Assembly (NCBI GenBank): GCA_001931875.2
Contig: MSJH02000504.1
Coordinates: forward strand, 62,001-126,000
Direction of reading: 5' to 3'
Length of the DNA: 64,000 nt
From: Byssochlamys sp. IMV 00236
Lineage: Eukaryota; Ascomycota; Eurotiomycetes; Eurotiales; Thermoascaceae
The notes beneath the pieces are model-generated. The model searched no databases, was not told the origin of the DNA, and worked only from the letters and a program-made list of their open reading frames with translations. Positions 35,450-47,296 of the stretch are shown piece by piece; position 1 is the stretch's first letter; each line of letters opens with the position of its first letter. Made by a program: the position numbers and the translations under genes.

Positions 35450-36557
35450 CTACAGGGGTGGAGTGTCAGCGAATTCGAAGCCAAACATGGCCTGAACTCG
35501 TCCGCCCACAATAGACCCCGCTAGTTGGCGAATCGACTTCTCCTCTGCCTGTGACAAGGGCACCGAAAGACTCCTTAGATTCTCTTCCAAGCGGTCAACT
35601 CTCTTTGTCCCTGGAATCGCAAAAATGTCACCCCCCTGCGCGAGCACCCACGCAAGAGCCAACTGTGCTGTGGTAATCCCCTTCGCCTTTGCAATTTCCG
35701 AGATCTTGTCGACTATCGCCACGTTCTTCTCTACGTTTTCCTCACGGAGCCATGGGAGTATGCCGCGCAAATCTCCAGGCTTAGTGACATCCTCGCGCTT
35801 TCGGACCGTACCACTGAGGAGGCCATTACCCAACGGACTGTAGGCGACAATAGCAACGCCAAGCTCGCGGGCGGCCTGGAGCAGCCCATTTCGCTCAATG
35901 TCCGTGCAGAATATGCTATATTCAACCTGCACGCAAGAGACCGGGTGGACAGCATGCGCACGACGCAGGGAATCTGCACTGCACTCGCTAAGTCCTATAT
36001 GCTTGATCTTTCCTGCCTTCTTCAGTTCTACCATTGCCTCCATCGTCTTCTCGATTGGGGTAACTTCATCCAGACGGTGGACGTAATATAAATCAACGGA
36101 GGGCAAACGAAGTCTGCTGAGAGACTTTTCGATGGCCTGGCGGCAGTATTCTGGCGACGAATCGATATGCAGTCCTCCCTCTGGAGTATGGCCCCTGAAG
36201 CCAAACTTCGTGGCAAGGAAAATATCCTCCCGCTTTTCAGGATTCGCAGCGAACCATTTCCCGAGCAGGTCCTCGGAGTCAGCGTACTTGTCGGCTGAAG
36301 GGTAAAGATATCAGTACGATGGTCCATATATTGATTTAATCTGTCCTAACCAAGAAGGATAGCGGATAAGTCAACTTACCAGTATCCCAGAAGATTTCAC
36401 CCCTTTTGTACGCCTCGTCCAGAAAAGCAAAACGCTCATCATCTGGAGGTGAAGGACCGTACATACCACTAGCACTCATGAGACCTAGACCGAGGCGTGG
36501 AAGCTCAGGTCCATTCTTTCCCAGTTGACGGCTATCCAATCTCTTGATCGAGGACAT
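35450..36557 (-). CDS. Aldo-keto reductase, 340 aa
   Basis: NADPH-dependent carbonyl reductase of the YakC/AKR13-like group, (alpha/beta)8 barrel. Exon 1 is 36557-36380, exon 2 is 36294-35450, and the intron between them has GTAAGT and TTCAG borders (341 codons with stop). The catalytic tetrad is visible after splicing: Asp and Tyr in FWDTADKYADSED, Lys in LATKFGF and His in YYVHRLD. The cofactor-binding tail includes AIPGTKRVDRLEEN. A TATAAAT lies at 36669-36675 on the minus strand. Near an oxidase that yields aromatic aldehydes, it might reduce or detoxify such products, but this is inference from context. Confidence 0.9.
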
Positions 36558-36668
36558 GTTTGATTTGTTTCTTGTGAGAATGATTTCTTGAGTGAGAAGT
36601 GTCTGTTTTGTTCAAAGATCAGGAAACTGCGCTTCGATGCATGAGCAATAACCAGGTCAACTTGCTAC

Positions 36669-36675
36669 ATTTATA
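36669..36675 (-). promoter_or_regulatory. TATA box of the aldo-keto reductase gene
   Basis: TATAAAT on the minus strand about 115 nt before the ATG at 36557. Confidence 0.4.
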
Positions 36676-37701
36676 TCTACAAAATCTCCTCGTTTCATTC
36701 ATCCACAAGTCGGACTTTCCGGCGGACGAGAAATTGGTATGAATTGTTCGTCCATCATCTCGCCTGTCCAGACATGGTTCCCGAAATGAGTCCTACTACA
36801 TGCTCTCCAGGACAAGTGGGTAGCCTTGAAAAGACAACGATTGACAGGATCAGTGTCCATATTCGTAAACCCACTAATTACTATCAATAACAAACGCGAA
36901 AATCGTCCAGTAAAGCTGCATTTCTCCGTTTCAACGCCTGCCCGACCACTTGAACTATTTAGTTCCGCCGATGATTTCCGCCGTTATCTCCGCCGATTAT
37001 CTCCGTCCCATCTAAGGCGGGCTGAATCGGTATCTGCCTACTCTACTGTACACTCCTTCCAGTGGACAAATCATGAAATAGAAGACAAGATCATAAAGTC
37101 AGTTGGCAACATCCGTTGATAGGTCAAGGAATGGGAAGAACAGCCGGAAGGTCTGAAGCGAAGATTACCGCTTGGCTGTATATACATTACCTTGTTGTAG
37201 GAATATACAAACTTACATCTTGTAACAAGTAATGGTCTATATTCGCGCCGTTAGGAGTTGATGGGTTTCTGCCAGTCGAGCAAAAAGGAGGACTCCTCAT
37301 TTGTCTGCCTGGATCTCTAACAGGGGTTTAGCGATGATCATAGACACCGAGTAGGCGAGTATCATCAACGACACCAGAGCTCGAAGTGTGTCGAATATTG
37401 AATGGCATGGAAGCACAGTCTGGTTTTAAGCTTCTTAAATCACTTTCTTGAATCTAATTCTAGGGAGAATTTGAACCCGCATTTATCCTTGGTATACAAA
37501 GGACTAGGAATTCAATAGGTTCTATCCTATATTTAGGATTCAAAGAACCTGCCGCAAACGGATGATTGGTAGATTACCTGGTGTTCGCTTTGTGCCGACA
37601 GAATGAGGCGAAAGTGCATCAATGACCACATATGCAGGCATTGTCAATCCTGACTCTAATCAGCGGCAGCCACGCATCTAGACACAACATTCAAGATAAG
37701 C

Positions 37702-37830
37702 TCTGGGAACAAAGCTCATTGAGCTTGCATTCTCCAGCAACTAGCTCAGCCCATTTGTTTCTCTGGGTGGAGCTAGAAGGCGTGGGAGAAACCCGACAGG
37801 AGGGAGGCTTGCATGTAGGCAGGTTCCGAC
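37702..37830 (+). repeat. Dispersed repeat, copy A
   Basis: About 125 nt that matches 63778-63902 in the same orientation. The shared core GGGAGAAACCCGACAGGAGG is identical, and flanking blocks such as CTAGC..., GAGCTAGA.GGC.TGGG and TGTAGGCAGG/CGTAGGCAGG are near identical. Copy A is the less decayed and lies about 130 nt before the BTB gene ATG. It is possibly a fragment of a transposon end. Confidence 0.75.
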
Positions 37831-37962
37831 AAAAGCTGTATATTTCGCACTTATGCTCCTGTTTAACCTTTTTTCTTACCTGACGATCTTCGCGGCACCT
37901 TCTTCCTTACTCTTCTCCATTACTAAGTCAGATATCGTCAAGTGTCGGGCAGGATCAAAACT

Positions 37963-39305
37963 ATGGATCAGCCAACACATGTTATCGATCCAGAGGGCGA
38001 GGTGATCATAATAGTGCGAAACGCAAATCTTCCTTTCGCAGAATTGGACGAAGATATGATTACCGACATGCTCTACGAAGTTCCTTCCGAGCCGAACGAT
38101 TATGCCCAGAAGCATCCTGAGGATATTGAAACGCCACAGATCTATACATTTGCTTCTAGAAGGGGAAAGAAGAAGAAGAGGATGAAAAAGCCAACAGCAG
38201 CTGACGCTTCCCCAATTTCTCATGACACATCCCTTGATCTCGTCTCAGGGCCCGCGGAAGGCGAAGAGGCTATCGCAGAGCCCACTTCAGAGCATGTAGA
38301 AGAGCCTACTGAGACTGGATTCGCCGGTGGGCCTTCAAATTCGGATTGCCTTGATAGTTGTGGTAGGATTATTGAAGGGATTAGCGACGATAACTTCGCA
38401 CAAACTTCGAAAAAAGAGATCTTCCGTATCCAGGTGTCCGCAAAGCATCTAGTACTCGCCTCCCCTGTGTTCAAGCAAATTCTCACTGGGGGTTGGAAAG
38501 AGAGTGTCACTTATCTTCAGAAAGGATCTGTCGAAATTACCACTGAGGGTTGGGATGTTGAAGCACTATTGATTCTGCTTAGAGTTATGCACTGCCAGAA
38601 CTATCACGTACCCCGGAAATTGACCCTTGAAATGGTTGCTAAAGTCGCTGTCCTAGCAGACTATTACGAATGCAAGGAAACTATAAGATTCTCTGCGGAT
38701 ACATGGATCAAGTCCTTAGAGGAAGTGCCTCCCGACAGGTATTGTCGAGACTTGATCTTGTGGTTATGGATTTCGTATTACCTGAAGCTGCCTGGTCAAT
38801 TTCAAAAAGCTTCCTCGATAGCAATATCGCAGAGCAATGGTTGGATTAACAATTGCGGGCTTCCGATCCCTGACAAAGTTCTCGGTAGGATAAATATACC
38901 CTTGACATTGACTATCCTCTAACGATGTTAGAAAAAATCGATAGCGACAGACAGAAAGCCATCAACAATCTCTTTACCCTGCTTCAAGAGAAACGCGAGG
39001 CACTACTCAGCGGCAGTGAAGGCTGTGGTTTTGAGTGCAGTTCAATCATGTATGGAGCACTCACAAAGCAGATGCAGTCAAACGGTCTACTTTCACCGGC
39101 TCCAGAGGCACCTTTTCTGGGTTTGAATTACAAAGAACTTGTGCGGAAAGTGCTATCCTTCAAATCACCACCATGGTATACTCCAGACTCGAATTATTCG
39201 AGCTATCGCCGCCCCAGTCTGCACTCCTATCCGCACTCCACGTTTCAATCCCTATTTGGCGTGTTGAACGATACTCTTGGAGGTCTCAATCCATACGATT
39301 TCTAA
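37963..39305 (+). CDS. BTB/POZ domain protein, 431 aa
   Basis: Fungal nuclear/cytosolic BTB protein. Exons are 37963-38884 and 38932-39305; the 47-nt intron (GTAGGA, CTAAC branch, TTAG) removes an in-frame TAA and restores ...PDKVLEKIDSDRQKAINNLF. The frame opens on GTG at 37942, but the first ATG is 37963. A basic patch RRGKKKKRMKKP near residue 65 may be a nuclear signal. The BTB fold covers roughly residues 145-260 (EIFRIQVSAKHLVLASPVFKQILTGGWKES). The C-terminal region has GCGFECSSIMYGALTKQM and APFLGLNYKELV, seen in a large expanded family of fungal BTB proteins with no assigned role. Confidence 0.85.
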
Positions 39306-40217
39306 AGACACGAAGTATCTAGTTTCTACATCCTAGCAAAGCTCATTGTGTATTGAAAGGCCGATGTCTTTACCAGCCTTTTCCTACCGAGCGGATATTA
39401 GTTCGTGTTTGCAATGCCCGTGTTGTGAAATTTTCTTTGCGGAGACCCCAGTTGTTGTATCTTTGACCTAAGAGAATCTTCAATAAGGTCAACAGACATC
39501 AAGCCTACATAAAAGATATCCTTTCTTGGGAGAAAGATTTTATTTATTACTAGATGTAAGAACAATAGGAGCATAAATGTAAACATCTCTAAAAGGGGAC
39601 AGTATCTTTACCGAATTGATATATCTCTGCCCTCCATCCGCACCAGATCGATGTCACTATCGTCTATTACCATACATTCCAGTCTACCTGCTTCTATAAC
39701 TTAAACGTGGCATTTCTGTCGGCGCCTAACTGCTTTACTAGAAACCTGCAGATCGCCACTACTACCTTATATAGCATCCTGAGAACAACGCAGAAGATAT
39801 AGTCGAAACAGTAATTGATACCGAGTCCGCTTTTACACACACACATAACGGACTAACCTATAAAGACGGACATTTTAAAGAATGGAAATGAAATCAGTAC
39901 ATAGCCCCAATGGTCTAGGTAAAACTGCCTGCAACAACTCTCGAAAGGCTTTATATCCGACCCCTTCACGAATGTCTGTTACCACACTCTCTGCTTTAGA
40001 TCCTCAGCAAGCGCCACAAACAACCTCGAATGGGCTCCACCATCAATACCAAAAGCAACCGATCAATCACTCTTGCGCTCATCGACATAATAGAACCTAG
40101 TCAAGCCATCCTCAGTCAATATTAGAACTAAAAACATAACATAAGCCATATATATCCAGAAAAGAAGGCGTACGACCCCATCGTCAGGAAATTAGAAAAC
40201 ATACTCAAACCCCTTCC
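39306..40217. other. Intergenic, 912 nt
   Basis: Convergent 3' region. A short frame at 39882-40100 (+) lacks coding character. Nothing else was recognised. Confidence 0.45.
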
Positions 40218-40585
40218 CTAGACGTCTCCGAAGCTAACAGAATCAAATGCGCAGTAGCCGCTTCGCCCATTCCGAGATCCAATAGAGGGGCCATTCTCGT
40301 CGTATTGAGAAGGTCTCCGGTATTGATGAATATTTAGAGGCGGATTCGGGCAGGGTTTGCAACCCCCAACGGCCTGCTGGGCAGCTAAAGCAACCTTGTA
40401 TCCTCTCAAGGTGAAGGATTCTGCAGTATGAAGTGCGATGTTGGACGATGAGGACGACAGGTCTGTACGCCGCCATTATGTAGACAACTTGTGGTTAGAT
40501 CCGACTTACTTATAGATTCGAGTACTTTCCTAAATGATTCTCTAAACTGGTCAGTGCAAATAAACTCCAACCCAGACATTTCCAT
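40218..40585 (-). CDS. Small two-exon protein, 106 aa (unknown)
   Basis: Predicted from splice signals rather than homology. Exon 1 (40585-40510) starts MEMSGLEFICTDQF after an in-frame stop. The intron 40509-40463 is 47 nt with a GTAAGT donor, GATCTAAC branch and GTACAG acceptor. Exon 2 (40462-40218) runs to a TAG. The joined phase is correct (107 codons with stop). The product has a Ser run (NLSSSSSN), a folded-looking centre (ESFTLRGYKVALAAQQAVGG) and a Cys/Pro segment (CKPCPNPP). I do not recognise it. There is no signal peptide. Confidence depends on the intron being real. Confidence 0.5.
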
Positions 40586-41240
40586 GAGTTATGCCTCTCC
40601 TTATCTCATAAACATCCTGGACAGATGTCCCTTACAGAGATACGCTATGGATCAGAATCCAATAATATAGTTACATTAATTCCACCATGTTACGAGGGAA
40701 AGAGATACAAACATCTCAGACAACCAGTTCAAACCTTCGCATCGCATTATTGATAATATTAACTGGAATCGTATCTTGGCTTGTTTTTACTTTCTTCCTT
40801 AAGATACATATCCTTGTTCGTGTCTATCTGGGGAGCATATTGGGGTGTTTGTGTTCGATTCGTAATGCCAAATGATTGGCATTGCGAACTTCTGACTGGC
40901 AAATTAACAAATATCACTTGAGTAGTCAGATGTAATCAAGTTTTACCTTCTAATCGATGTTAGGATTCAATCACATCTATTGGATAAGTCCTAGAGTCTG
41001 AAAGCTGCCTTGAGAATATGACGAGGTATAACTATCACTGAGATATCCGAAAGTATCTATATATGTAATATCAATGTGCTAAAAATATATATTTTGTCCC
41101 AAAAAATACACACGTCGCAGTTCGAAAAATGACGGTTAGGAACGACGGGAAAGGTACACGCTATCAGCACAATTGAGGATTATCATATCAACATCCTCAA
41201 TTTCAAATCAGCTCACGCGAACATCCATGACCTGCTGTTC
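40586..41240. other. Intergenic, 655 nt
   Basis: AT-rich. A 62-codon frame (40687-40875 +) with a hydrophobic run is probably chance. No other signal was seen. Confidence 0.45.
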
Positions 41241-42533
41241 CTATGCTGTTCCGGACTTAGCCTTCTTCTTGATCATCTCAGAGTGCATCCTGACTAATTC
41301 AGGGATGATCAGGCTCTCGATTTCCATCTGGTGGTCACCAGGGGCTGTCCCCCCTTCTCTCTGATCCGCATCCGCTCCCGTCCCCTCAGTTTGCACCGGC
41401 GGCTCTTCCGTAGCGGCATTGGGTTCCTTTCCCTCTGCCAATCCGACCTGGTTCTCAACACCAGAGATACTCTTACTCCTCTTCGACTTCGGAACGCGAA
41501 TCCATCGTTCTCGAGGTTCGTCAGGAGTGACGAAGACCACTTCCCACTTCCTGGTGGAGAGAAGATTACCGATAACGAGGTGGTGCGAGTATCGCTGCAG
41601 CGCAGTTCGTGCTTTGTTGACGAGCAGACTCGGGTCTGTCTCCAGCTTAAAGGAGACGATCATGCTTCCATCAGGTGCCCAGCCGTCGACAAGGCGGTGG
41701 AGGAACTTCGGGACCGGGTCAAGATCAATGACGAGCTTCTTTCCGTTCCTGGATGGCTGGGACTCGTTCTCGCCGGTGTAGATCTGATCTTCAGAAATAA
41801 CGGGCACCTCAGATGATTGAATCTTGTGTTCTGCCATCCGGTCGCGCGGGATGAAGAAATCACTGACGGCTGCAGCGAGATAGAAAAGGGCATTTGGGCC
41901 CAGTGGCCGCATCAGCATTGCCAGAGAACGCAGCTCAAACAGGTAGTCTGTCACAGTGGTGAAAGGCAGGAGAAGCAGGCGGTTGTTCTGTTTCGCATAA
42001 CGATACTTGCGCAGAACATCGCGCATCTCATCCTGATACTCGCTGCGCACGACAATGGGACCATTGTTGTTGTCCCCACTGGTAGTTGAAGGCGCCGCCT
42101 CTTCCATGAAATCGAGAAAACAGTTCGTTGAGTGACTGTAATGCCTCGAATATGGCAGGAGACTGAACTGCCGGTGAAAGAAGATGACTGCGTAGCCTGC
42201 TTCCAGGAAGTACTCCGCTGAGGTTGCTCCTCGAGTACCGGCACTGAAGTTGTCCTGGTCATATCTGTAAGTTGCCGTAGAAATCTTCTTGCAAGTCATC
42301 ATAATCAATCAATAGCTTACAATAAAGCGGACCGTTTGCGTCTCCAAGGGAACTGTCGTTCCACCAGAGGTCACAAGCACCACTCGACGATTCGATTCGA
42401 CATGATACTCAATGAAAGCTCGCGCAAGAGCCTCATGCTTCTGGAGAGACTTGGGTGGCGGATACTTGCTGAAGTAGGCCGACTCCATCTCAGCGGGAGA
42501 CTTTTCCTCCACCTGCTGAGGATTGGAAGTCAT
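41241..42533 (-). CDS. CAB2: Phosphopantothenate-cysteine ligase (PPCS), 408 aa
   Basis: Second step of CoA synthesis, joining cysteine to 4'-phosphopantothenate (nucleotide-dependent). Exon 1 is 42533-42321, exon 2 is 42254-41241 (409 codons with stop). The junction gives TVRFIDNFSAGTRGATSAEYF, the most conserved block of the family. Other hallmarks are RVVLVTSGGTTVPLE near the start, GPNALFYLAAAVSDFF, KLVIDLDPVPKFL, IVSFKLETDPSLL and a late NLLSTRKWEVVFV segment. A low-complexity, acidic/Gln-rich insert near residue 340 is lineage-specific. Eukaryotic PPCS is a separate protein, as here, unlike bacterial CoaBC fusions. Confidence 0.92.
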
Positions 42534-43410
42534 TGTGGGGTAAAAGTAGATGTATCGACAATATTTGACTCAACAACCAAGGTAACGATTTCGATCAATT
42601 GAGTTCAGGAACCTCTCTCTGCAATGCAGGACGGGACAAACTGTGGATGCCTTGCAACCCAGGAACGCCGATGGCGGAGAGAGAAAAGAAATGTTGATGC
42701 CTGGAAGATCTGTCCCCAATAATTATCCGTCCAGGATCGGCGATTGATCCTAACCCGCAGATATTTGAAATATGAAGAACCCGATAAGCCGATAAAGCTC
42801 CCACTGGATATTCCCCAGGATGCCACAAATTCTATGAAGACGGTATCCGAAAGAATACCTAGGTATTAAACGATCCCGTTCGGATACGCTAGTGATATAG
42901 AGTTGTGGAGGGGCAGCTAGATACGGATGGCTGAGACTATTCCGATCATTTTGCTGGATGATGACCTTGGGGAGGGTATAACCGTTTCAAGTAGAGCAAT
43001 ACCAATGAGAGTGGTTCGAAGTAATCGATAATAGATCAGATCAGAATCGGGAGTCAAGACACAACGGCATTGAAGCAACCGGAGTAATCAGTCGGCGGGA
43101 CAATTTGCAAGAGCCGAGGGTGTTTTGCTCTTTTCGGTCATTCTGCTCGGTCGCCGCTTCGGGAATCGCGCGATTCTTGACGTCAGCCGGCGTTTGCCGC
43201 GGAAGCAGTCACGTGAGAATCTCCGGCTTGTGGCCTCAGGCTGAACATCCTTTTAGCCGAGGGTGACAGGTCTACAATGTCCAAAAACTCAGTGTATTAA
43301 GAGGGGTGTATTTGCATTATCTACTAATTAACTATCATGATATACCAGAAAAGGGTACAGTAAGAATAGATTGTCACTCTCGACAACTGCCATGCAAACA
43401 GCCTCCTTGT
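42534..43410. other. Intergenic, 877 nt
   Basis: Promoter of the ligase gene and 3' flank of Atg29. It contains a CACGTG E-box-like hexamer near 43211-43216. No gene was recognised. Confidence 0.45.
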
Positions 43411-45072
43411 CTAGAGGTAGCGACTTCGTAAGGCTTGGCTGATGGTGCTCATCCGGCTGGCCATGCCACCGTGCTGCATGTTGCTTAGAAGAGCTTCCTC
43501 TAAAGCTGATTGAGTGACACTTGCATCTATGTCAAACGTAGTAGTCAGCATCCATATACTCTGCAGAAACAGAGAGTATCATTCAAGAACAGAATATAAC
43601 CACTTACCGTCCAAATCGCTGAAACTGCTTCCCATGCTAGGTGTATCACTGGCTTCATTGGCCGCTGCGGCCCGGCGACGAGGACTGAGATGCGCAGCAC
43701 GCTGAGGACTTAGTGCTCCTAGAGCATAACTCGATCGCCGGCGGCCCTCCTGCGGCATACCAACCGCAACACCCGAGCTAGCAGAGCTAGCGGACGACAT
43801 CATAGTGGTTTGCTTCGACAGTGGTACATGTTCTGTCGTCTCTCTCCGCTGTGCTCCAGGATGTTGATGATGCTCTAGGCGCAGAGTTGCATTGAGATCA
43901 CTCCTCTGTGCCTCTCGAGATCCCGGCTCACTCCCACGCGGAAGTGGAAGGAAAGCGGGGGAATCATCCTCGTCGTCTTCCTCGTCGTCCCTCAGACCGG
44001 CCCTGTGGATCGAAAATTTACCAAACCGTTTGAATCCAGGAGCTCTCCTACTTGAGGTCTCGTCATCGGAGTCTGATTCTTCTTCCGAGGACGATGTCAA
44101 GCTATCTTCCTCGAGAACAGGCGACTCTCGTGGCGGAGCTCCTGTCCCTTGTTCTCGTCTGGTGTTGGACGGCCCTCTGCCTCCAGATCCCGGCCTTTGT
44201 GTCCTGGCTGCAGCTGATAGAGCATCTCGCGGAGATGGCTCTCTAGCCGACTTGACCTGCGTCACAGTGGTCGCTGAGCTTGTCCGAGGAAGAACGGAAA
44301 CTGCAAACCTGTCAGCAAGGATAAATATCAAGAACATGTAGGATAGAACCCACTCCTATTCCGAGTTGCCGTAACTGGGCTACTCTCAGCTCGTGGGATA
44401 CTGATATCTTTCGTCTGGACCGCCAATCTGGACGGCACTCGCGATCCTTTTTAAGCAGTCAGTATAGAAACATGAACACTCCCTACATAGGACAACTGAC
44501 CACCACTACCAATACGTTTCATCGCTTGTCCTCCCAATGCAGTACTTTCAGAGACCGATCCTGGGGCAGGGGAAGATGAAGTCGAATGTGTAGTACCCAC
44601 TCGTCTCATCTGCGCCCGAACCTGAGACAGCTGCCGATCATACAGCCATGCGGCCTGCTGGAGAAGGAAAGGAAGAGTTACATCAAAACTCTCTGCGCTA
44701 TAGGGATCATTAGAAACAGTTCACATCCACATCTTCAACCCTAAAACTCAAAGGGGCAGTTAATACAGTGCTTTCCCTATAAAAACCAGTTAGCCACGCC
44801 ATCACGCAAAAACAATATAAAGAGAACGAGGGCTATTTACAATCTATATCATCTCCCTTCGCTGGTCGAGAAAGGATCTCCCAAAGAGCACGATCCTTGG
44901 TAGCATTCCATTCCACCTGAATACAGGATACATTAGTCTCCTCATCCACCTGCTGTACATACCACACAGAAGGTCAACCTACAGGTAGAGGATCGACAAA
45001 GTCGCCTCTGGGAAAAGGCAGACGAATAAAGACTGTGAAATGAACCTCGGGCCCTTTAGTCTGCGGAGACAT
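43411..45072 (-). CDS. atg29: Autophagy-related protein 29 (Atg29), 424 aa, seven exons
   Basis: Part of the Atg17-Atg29-Atg31 scaffold that starts autophagosome formation at the phagophore assembly site. Predicted exons are 45072-44983, 44916-44841, 44777-44768, 44697-44501, 44446-44354, 44300-43608 and 43526-43411 (425 codons with stop). The conserved N-terminal domain reads VHFTVFIRLPFPRGDFVDPLPVEW, LWEILSRPAKGDDIDWKALAESFD and LPFLLQQAAWLYDRQLSQVRAQMRRVG. A long Ser-rich, acidic, disordered middle follows. The C terminus SSFSDLDDASVTQSALEEALLSNMQHGGMASRMS matches the family. Exon 3 is only 10 nt. The border of exon 5/6 has an alternative (donor at 44349 with an upstream acceptor), so a few residues there are uncertain. 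Confidence 0.88.
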
Positions 45073-45903
45073 ATTTTGCGAGATCTTATCAAATCAGATC
45101 GCAAAGTCAGCGAGCGGCGTTTTGATTAAATAGACAAGATAAAACAATGTAAAGTCGACACGATAGCAAGCGGAGGCCAGGCCGGAAACAGAGACCGCCA
45201 GTTACTCGTAAGAGAGTCGAGTCCTCGAGACCAAGGCCAGCCTGGCTTATTGGAGGTATATGCTAGATAGCCAGGTTTGTCCCGAGCGTTGATGAGGAAT
45301 TACAGTTCTGATTTGATTAGTTCTCTGATCAACATCGCAAACAGAAGGTCCAGGAGTCGAGAGGCTTGGGAGAGGTCTTGACGGGAGCTTCTGTGATCGC
45401 CATCCAATAATGCGGAGGCGGGGAATCGGGTGCGTGGCTGTAGTCACTTTATCGTGGCAACGGTCGGGCCAGCCTCTGGCTCTCCAGCTATTCACCACCC
45501 ATCGGGTAAATGCCACGCCAAAAGTGAGACACAACCACACACAGCTTGCCGCAGTACTTATCGATACAACTAGCGCCAGTCAACGGTGCCCATAGATATC
45601 GAGTTTCCCAGTCCAGTCAAGATTTTAGTGCGACTCCTGACAAGAGAAATAAGCCGTGGACAGTGCGAAACTAGCACGCAACAGAGCTATGCTAGTTATC
45701 GATATAAATATCGCTGGTCCAGAAAGACACGATATCGTGATATCAGCAACTAGAACTCTGAGATACATCAGGGCGTCATAATCAAAGGTATACGGAGACA
45801 GCATGGTATAAAGAGGCCTCGAAATATCTACATTTGAATTGATTATAATGATCATGACGCTAATTAGTATACAGGTTCCCCCGAGAACCACGAGGGCCTT
45901 CAT
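45073..45903. other. Intergenic, 831 nt, possible 92-codon frame
   Basis: An open frame at 45903-45625 (-) begins with an ATG directly after the glycosyltransferase stop and encodes two hydrophobic stretches. It is more likely 3' untranslated sequence than a gene. The rest is the Atg29 upstream region. Confidence 0.35.
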
Positions 45904-47296
45904 CTACAACCCCCAGTCGACCTTGCGACATGTACCCATCCTTTTGATGGTGTTGTTGATTCGGTCACTCATCCACGCGGACTGTGCGCCGACACTACTC
46001 GTGCCTAGCTTCGGCGTCTTCGACGTGTAGCACCGGTCATCGCGCCAGCTGTACTGGAAGCAGTGCAGGTCTTTCTGACACCGAGTCTTGCAGTTTTCCA
46101 AGGAACCCGATGTTGGATGTTCGTCGCCAGACAGATTATCCCAGTCACTACGCGGGTTCGCGAGCTCGATCTGGTAATGTATGACTTCTCTGAAGATATC
46201 GCTGTGCAGGAGCAGCGCATCGTTTGTCTAGTGCCAACATTAGCATTGGCTCCGGGATCTACGTGTCTGCGGGTTGGAGGAAACTCACTTTTCGATAGCG
46301 ATTCTGCTCGAACCGCCACATAAACTCAATCTCCTCAGGAGACATATGGTGATAACCGACCGCAGGGAAACACCAAGGTTTCCTGTAGAAGTCGGTGGTG
46401 AGCGTGTCCACTTCGGCCAGCCTCGAATTTTGCAACAACGGCCAGGTAAAGCGCAGTGGGACGCCAGCGTCTGCCAATACCTTGCCTAGCACACAGTCAC
46501 CCGCCCAGTGGATATTGACGAACTCATCCAGCTCCGCTGCATGTGCTGCGCGTTGTTCGGATGCTCTCCGCATCGCAGGATTAGACAGCATGAATCCAGA
46601 CCCACCGTGAGCAAAGATCACGTCGGCTATCTGGGTCTCCGTTCCAAGATAGTGCGGCTGTCTCGCATCGAATTTTGACAGCCATTGCATGAGATTGGAC
46701 CAGAATATGTACGTGTCGGCTTCCATAAACACATACCACTTCGCATCCGGTTTTGCGCTGAGCGCTTCATCGACCATAGGCAAAAACTTCCACTTGTCAA
46801 GTTTCCAGCCTGGATTATTGGGCTTGCCCGTCGGTGTGTTGGCATCATCTCTCAGATCGAACGGTCTCAAGCCTTGCCTGCCCTGTTTTTGTAATCTGTT
46901 GTATATTTCAAAATCCGGGTGCGTCTGTTTTACGATCGGGTCGACATTGCGTAGCACATCGTGGACGTGGACTCCGGCCACGTCTTCCTCGAAATCGGAG
47001 AAAATCACGTAGTTGGGAATGCACTTCAGGGTCGTGTTGAAGTGCACCGGCAGCTTCTCCATTGCCTCTGTGACTCCGGTTTTCATGACCACCAAGACAT
47101 TTTCGATACCCGGTAGAGGTGGGCAGCGGATCTCATCATCGGAGTCGTGGTGACCCTGCTGGTCTAGAACCAGAGTCTGGGAGAAGAAGGCACGCGGAAG
47201 CGAACGGATGGCGAAAAGATAGTAGAGGAAAAGGCATCCTAGAAACGGTGAAGCGAGTGGAATCCAACGACGGGAACGGCGCCGTAGGGAGTACAT
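45904..47296 (-). CDS. GT31-like glycosyltransferase with C-terminal PAN/apple-like domain, 443 aa
   Basis: Type II membrane glycosyltransferase, probably in the Golgi. Exons are 47296-46289 and 46227-45904 (444 codons with stop). The order is a basic N terminus and one signal-anchor helix (residues about 12-30, WIPLASPFLGCLFLYYLF), then a fringe/C1GalT-like catalytic domain. The latter has NVLVVMKTGV near the start, KWKFLPMVDEAL, WYVFMEADTYIFW (EAD in the place of the metal-binding DxD), HGGSGFMLS, GDCVLGKVLADAG and FHHMSPEE-like YHHMSPEEIEF. The second exon ends with a Cys-rich PAN/apple-like unit (CKTRCQKDLHCFQYSWRDDRC). Donor GTGAGT and acceptor CTAG are good. The acceptor substrate is unknown. 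Confidence 0.85.

Larger units (their letters stand above)
36558..37962. other. Intergenic, 1.4 kb, with one dispersed repeat copy
   Basis: Divergent promoters of the aldo-keto reductase and the BTB gene. It carries repeat copy A (37702-37830). Open frames at 36826-37119 and 37632-37883 have no protein-like support; the second one spans the repeat. Confidence 0.45.

Noticed and set aside
36826..37119. 97-codon frame before the BTB gene
   Set aside because: Composition looks random, and it overlaps the aldo-keto reductase upstream region.
37455..37490. tRNA T-loop-like GGTTCAAAT on the minus strand
   Set aside because: The flanking bases do not pair as a T stem, and no A box or acceptor stem is present.
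38885..38931. Apparent frameshift or stop splitting the BTB gene in two
   Set aside because: A 47-nt GT-AG intron with a CTAAC branch removes the stop and restores conserved sequence.
45625..45903. 92-codon hydrophobic frame directly after the glycosyltransferase stop
   Set aside because: Probably 3' untranslated sequence; no promoter or homology.
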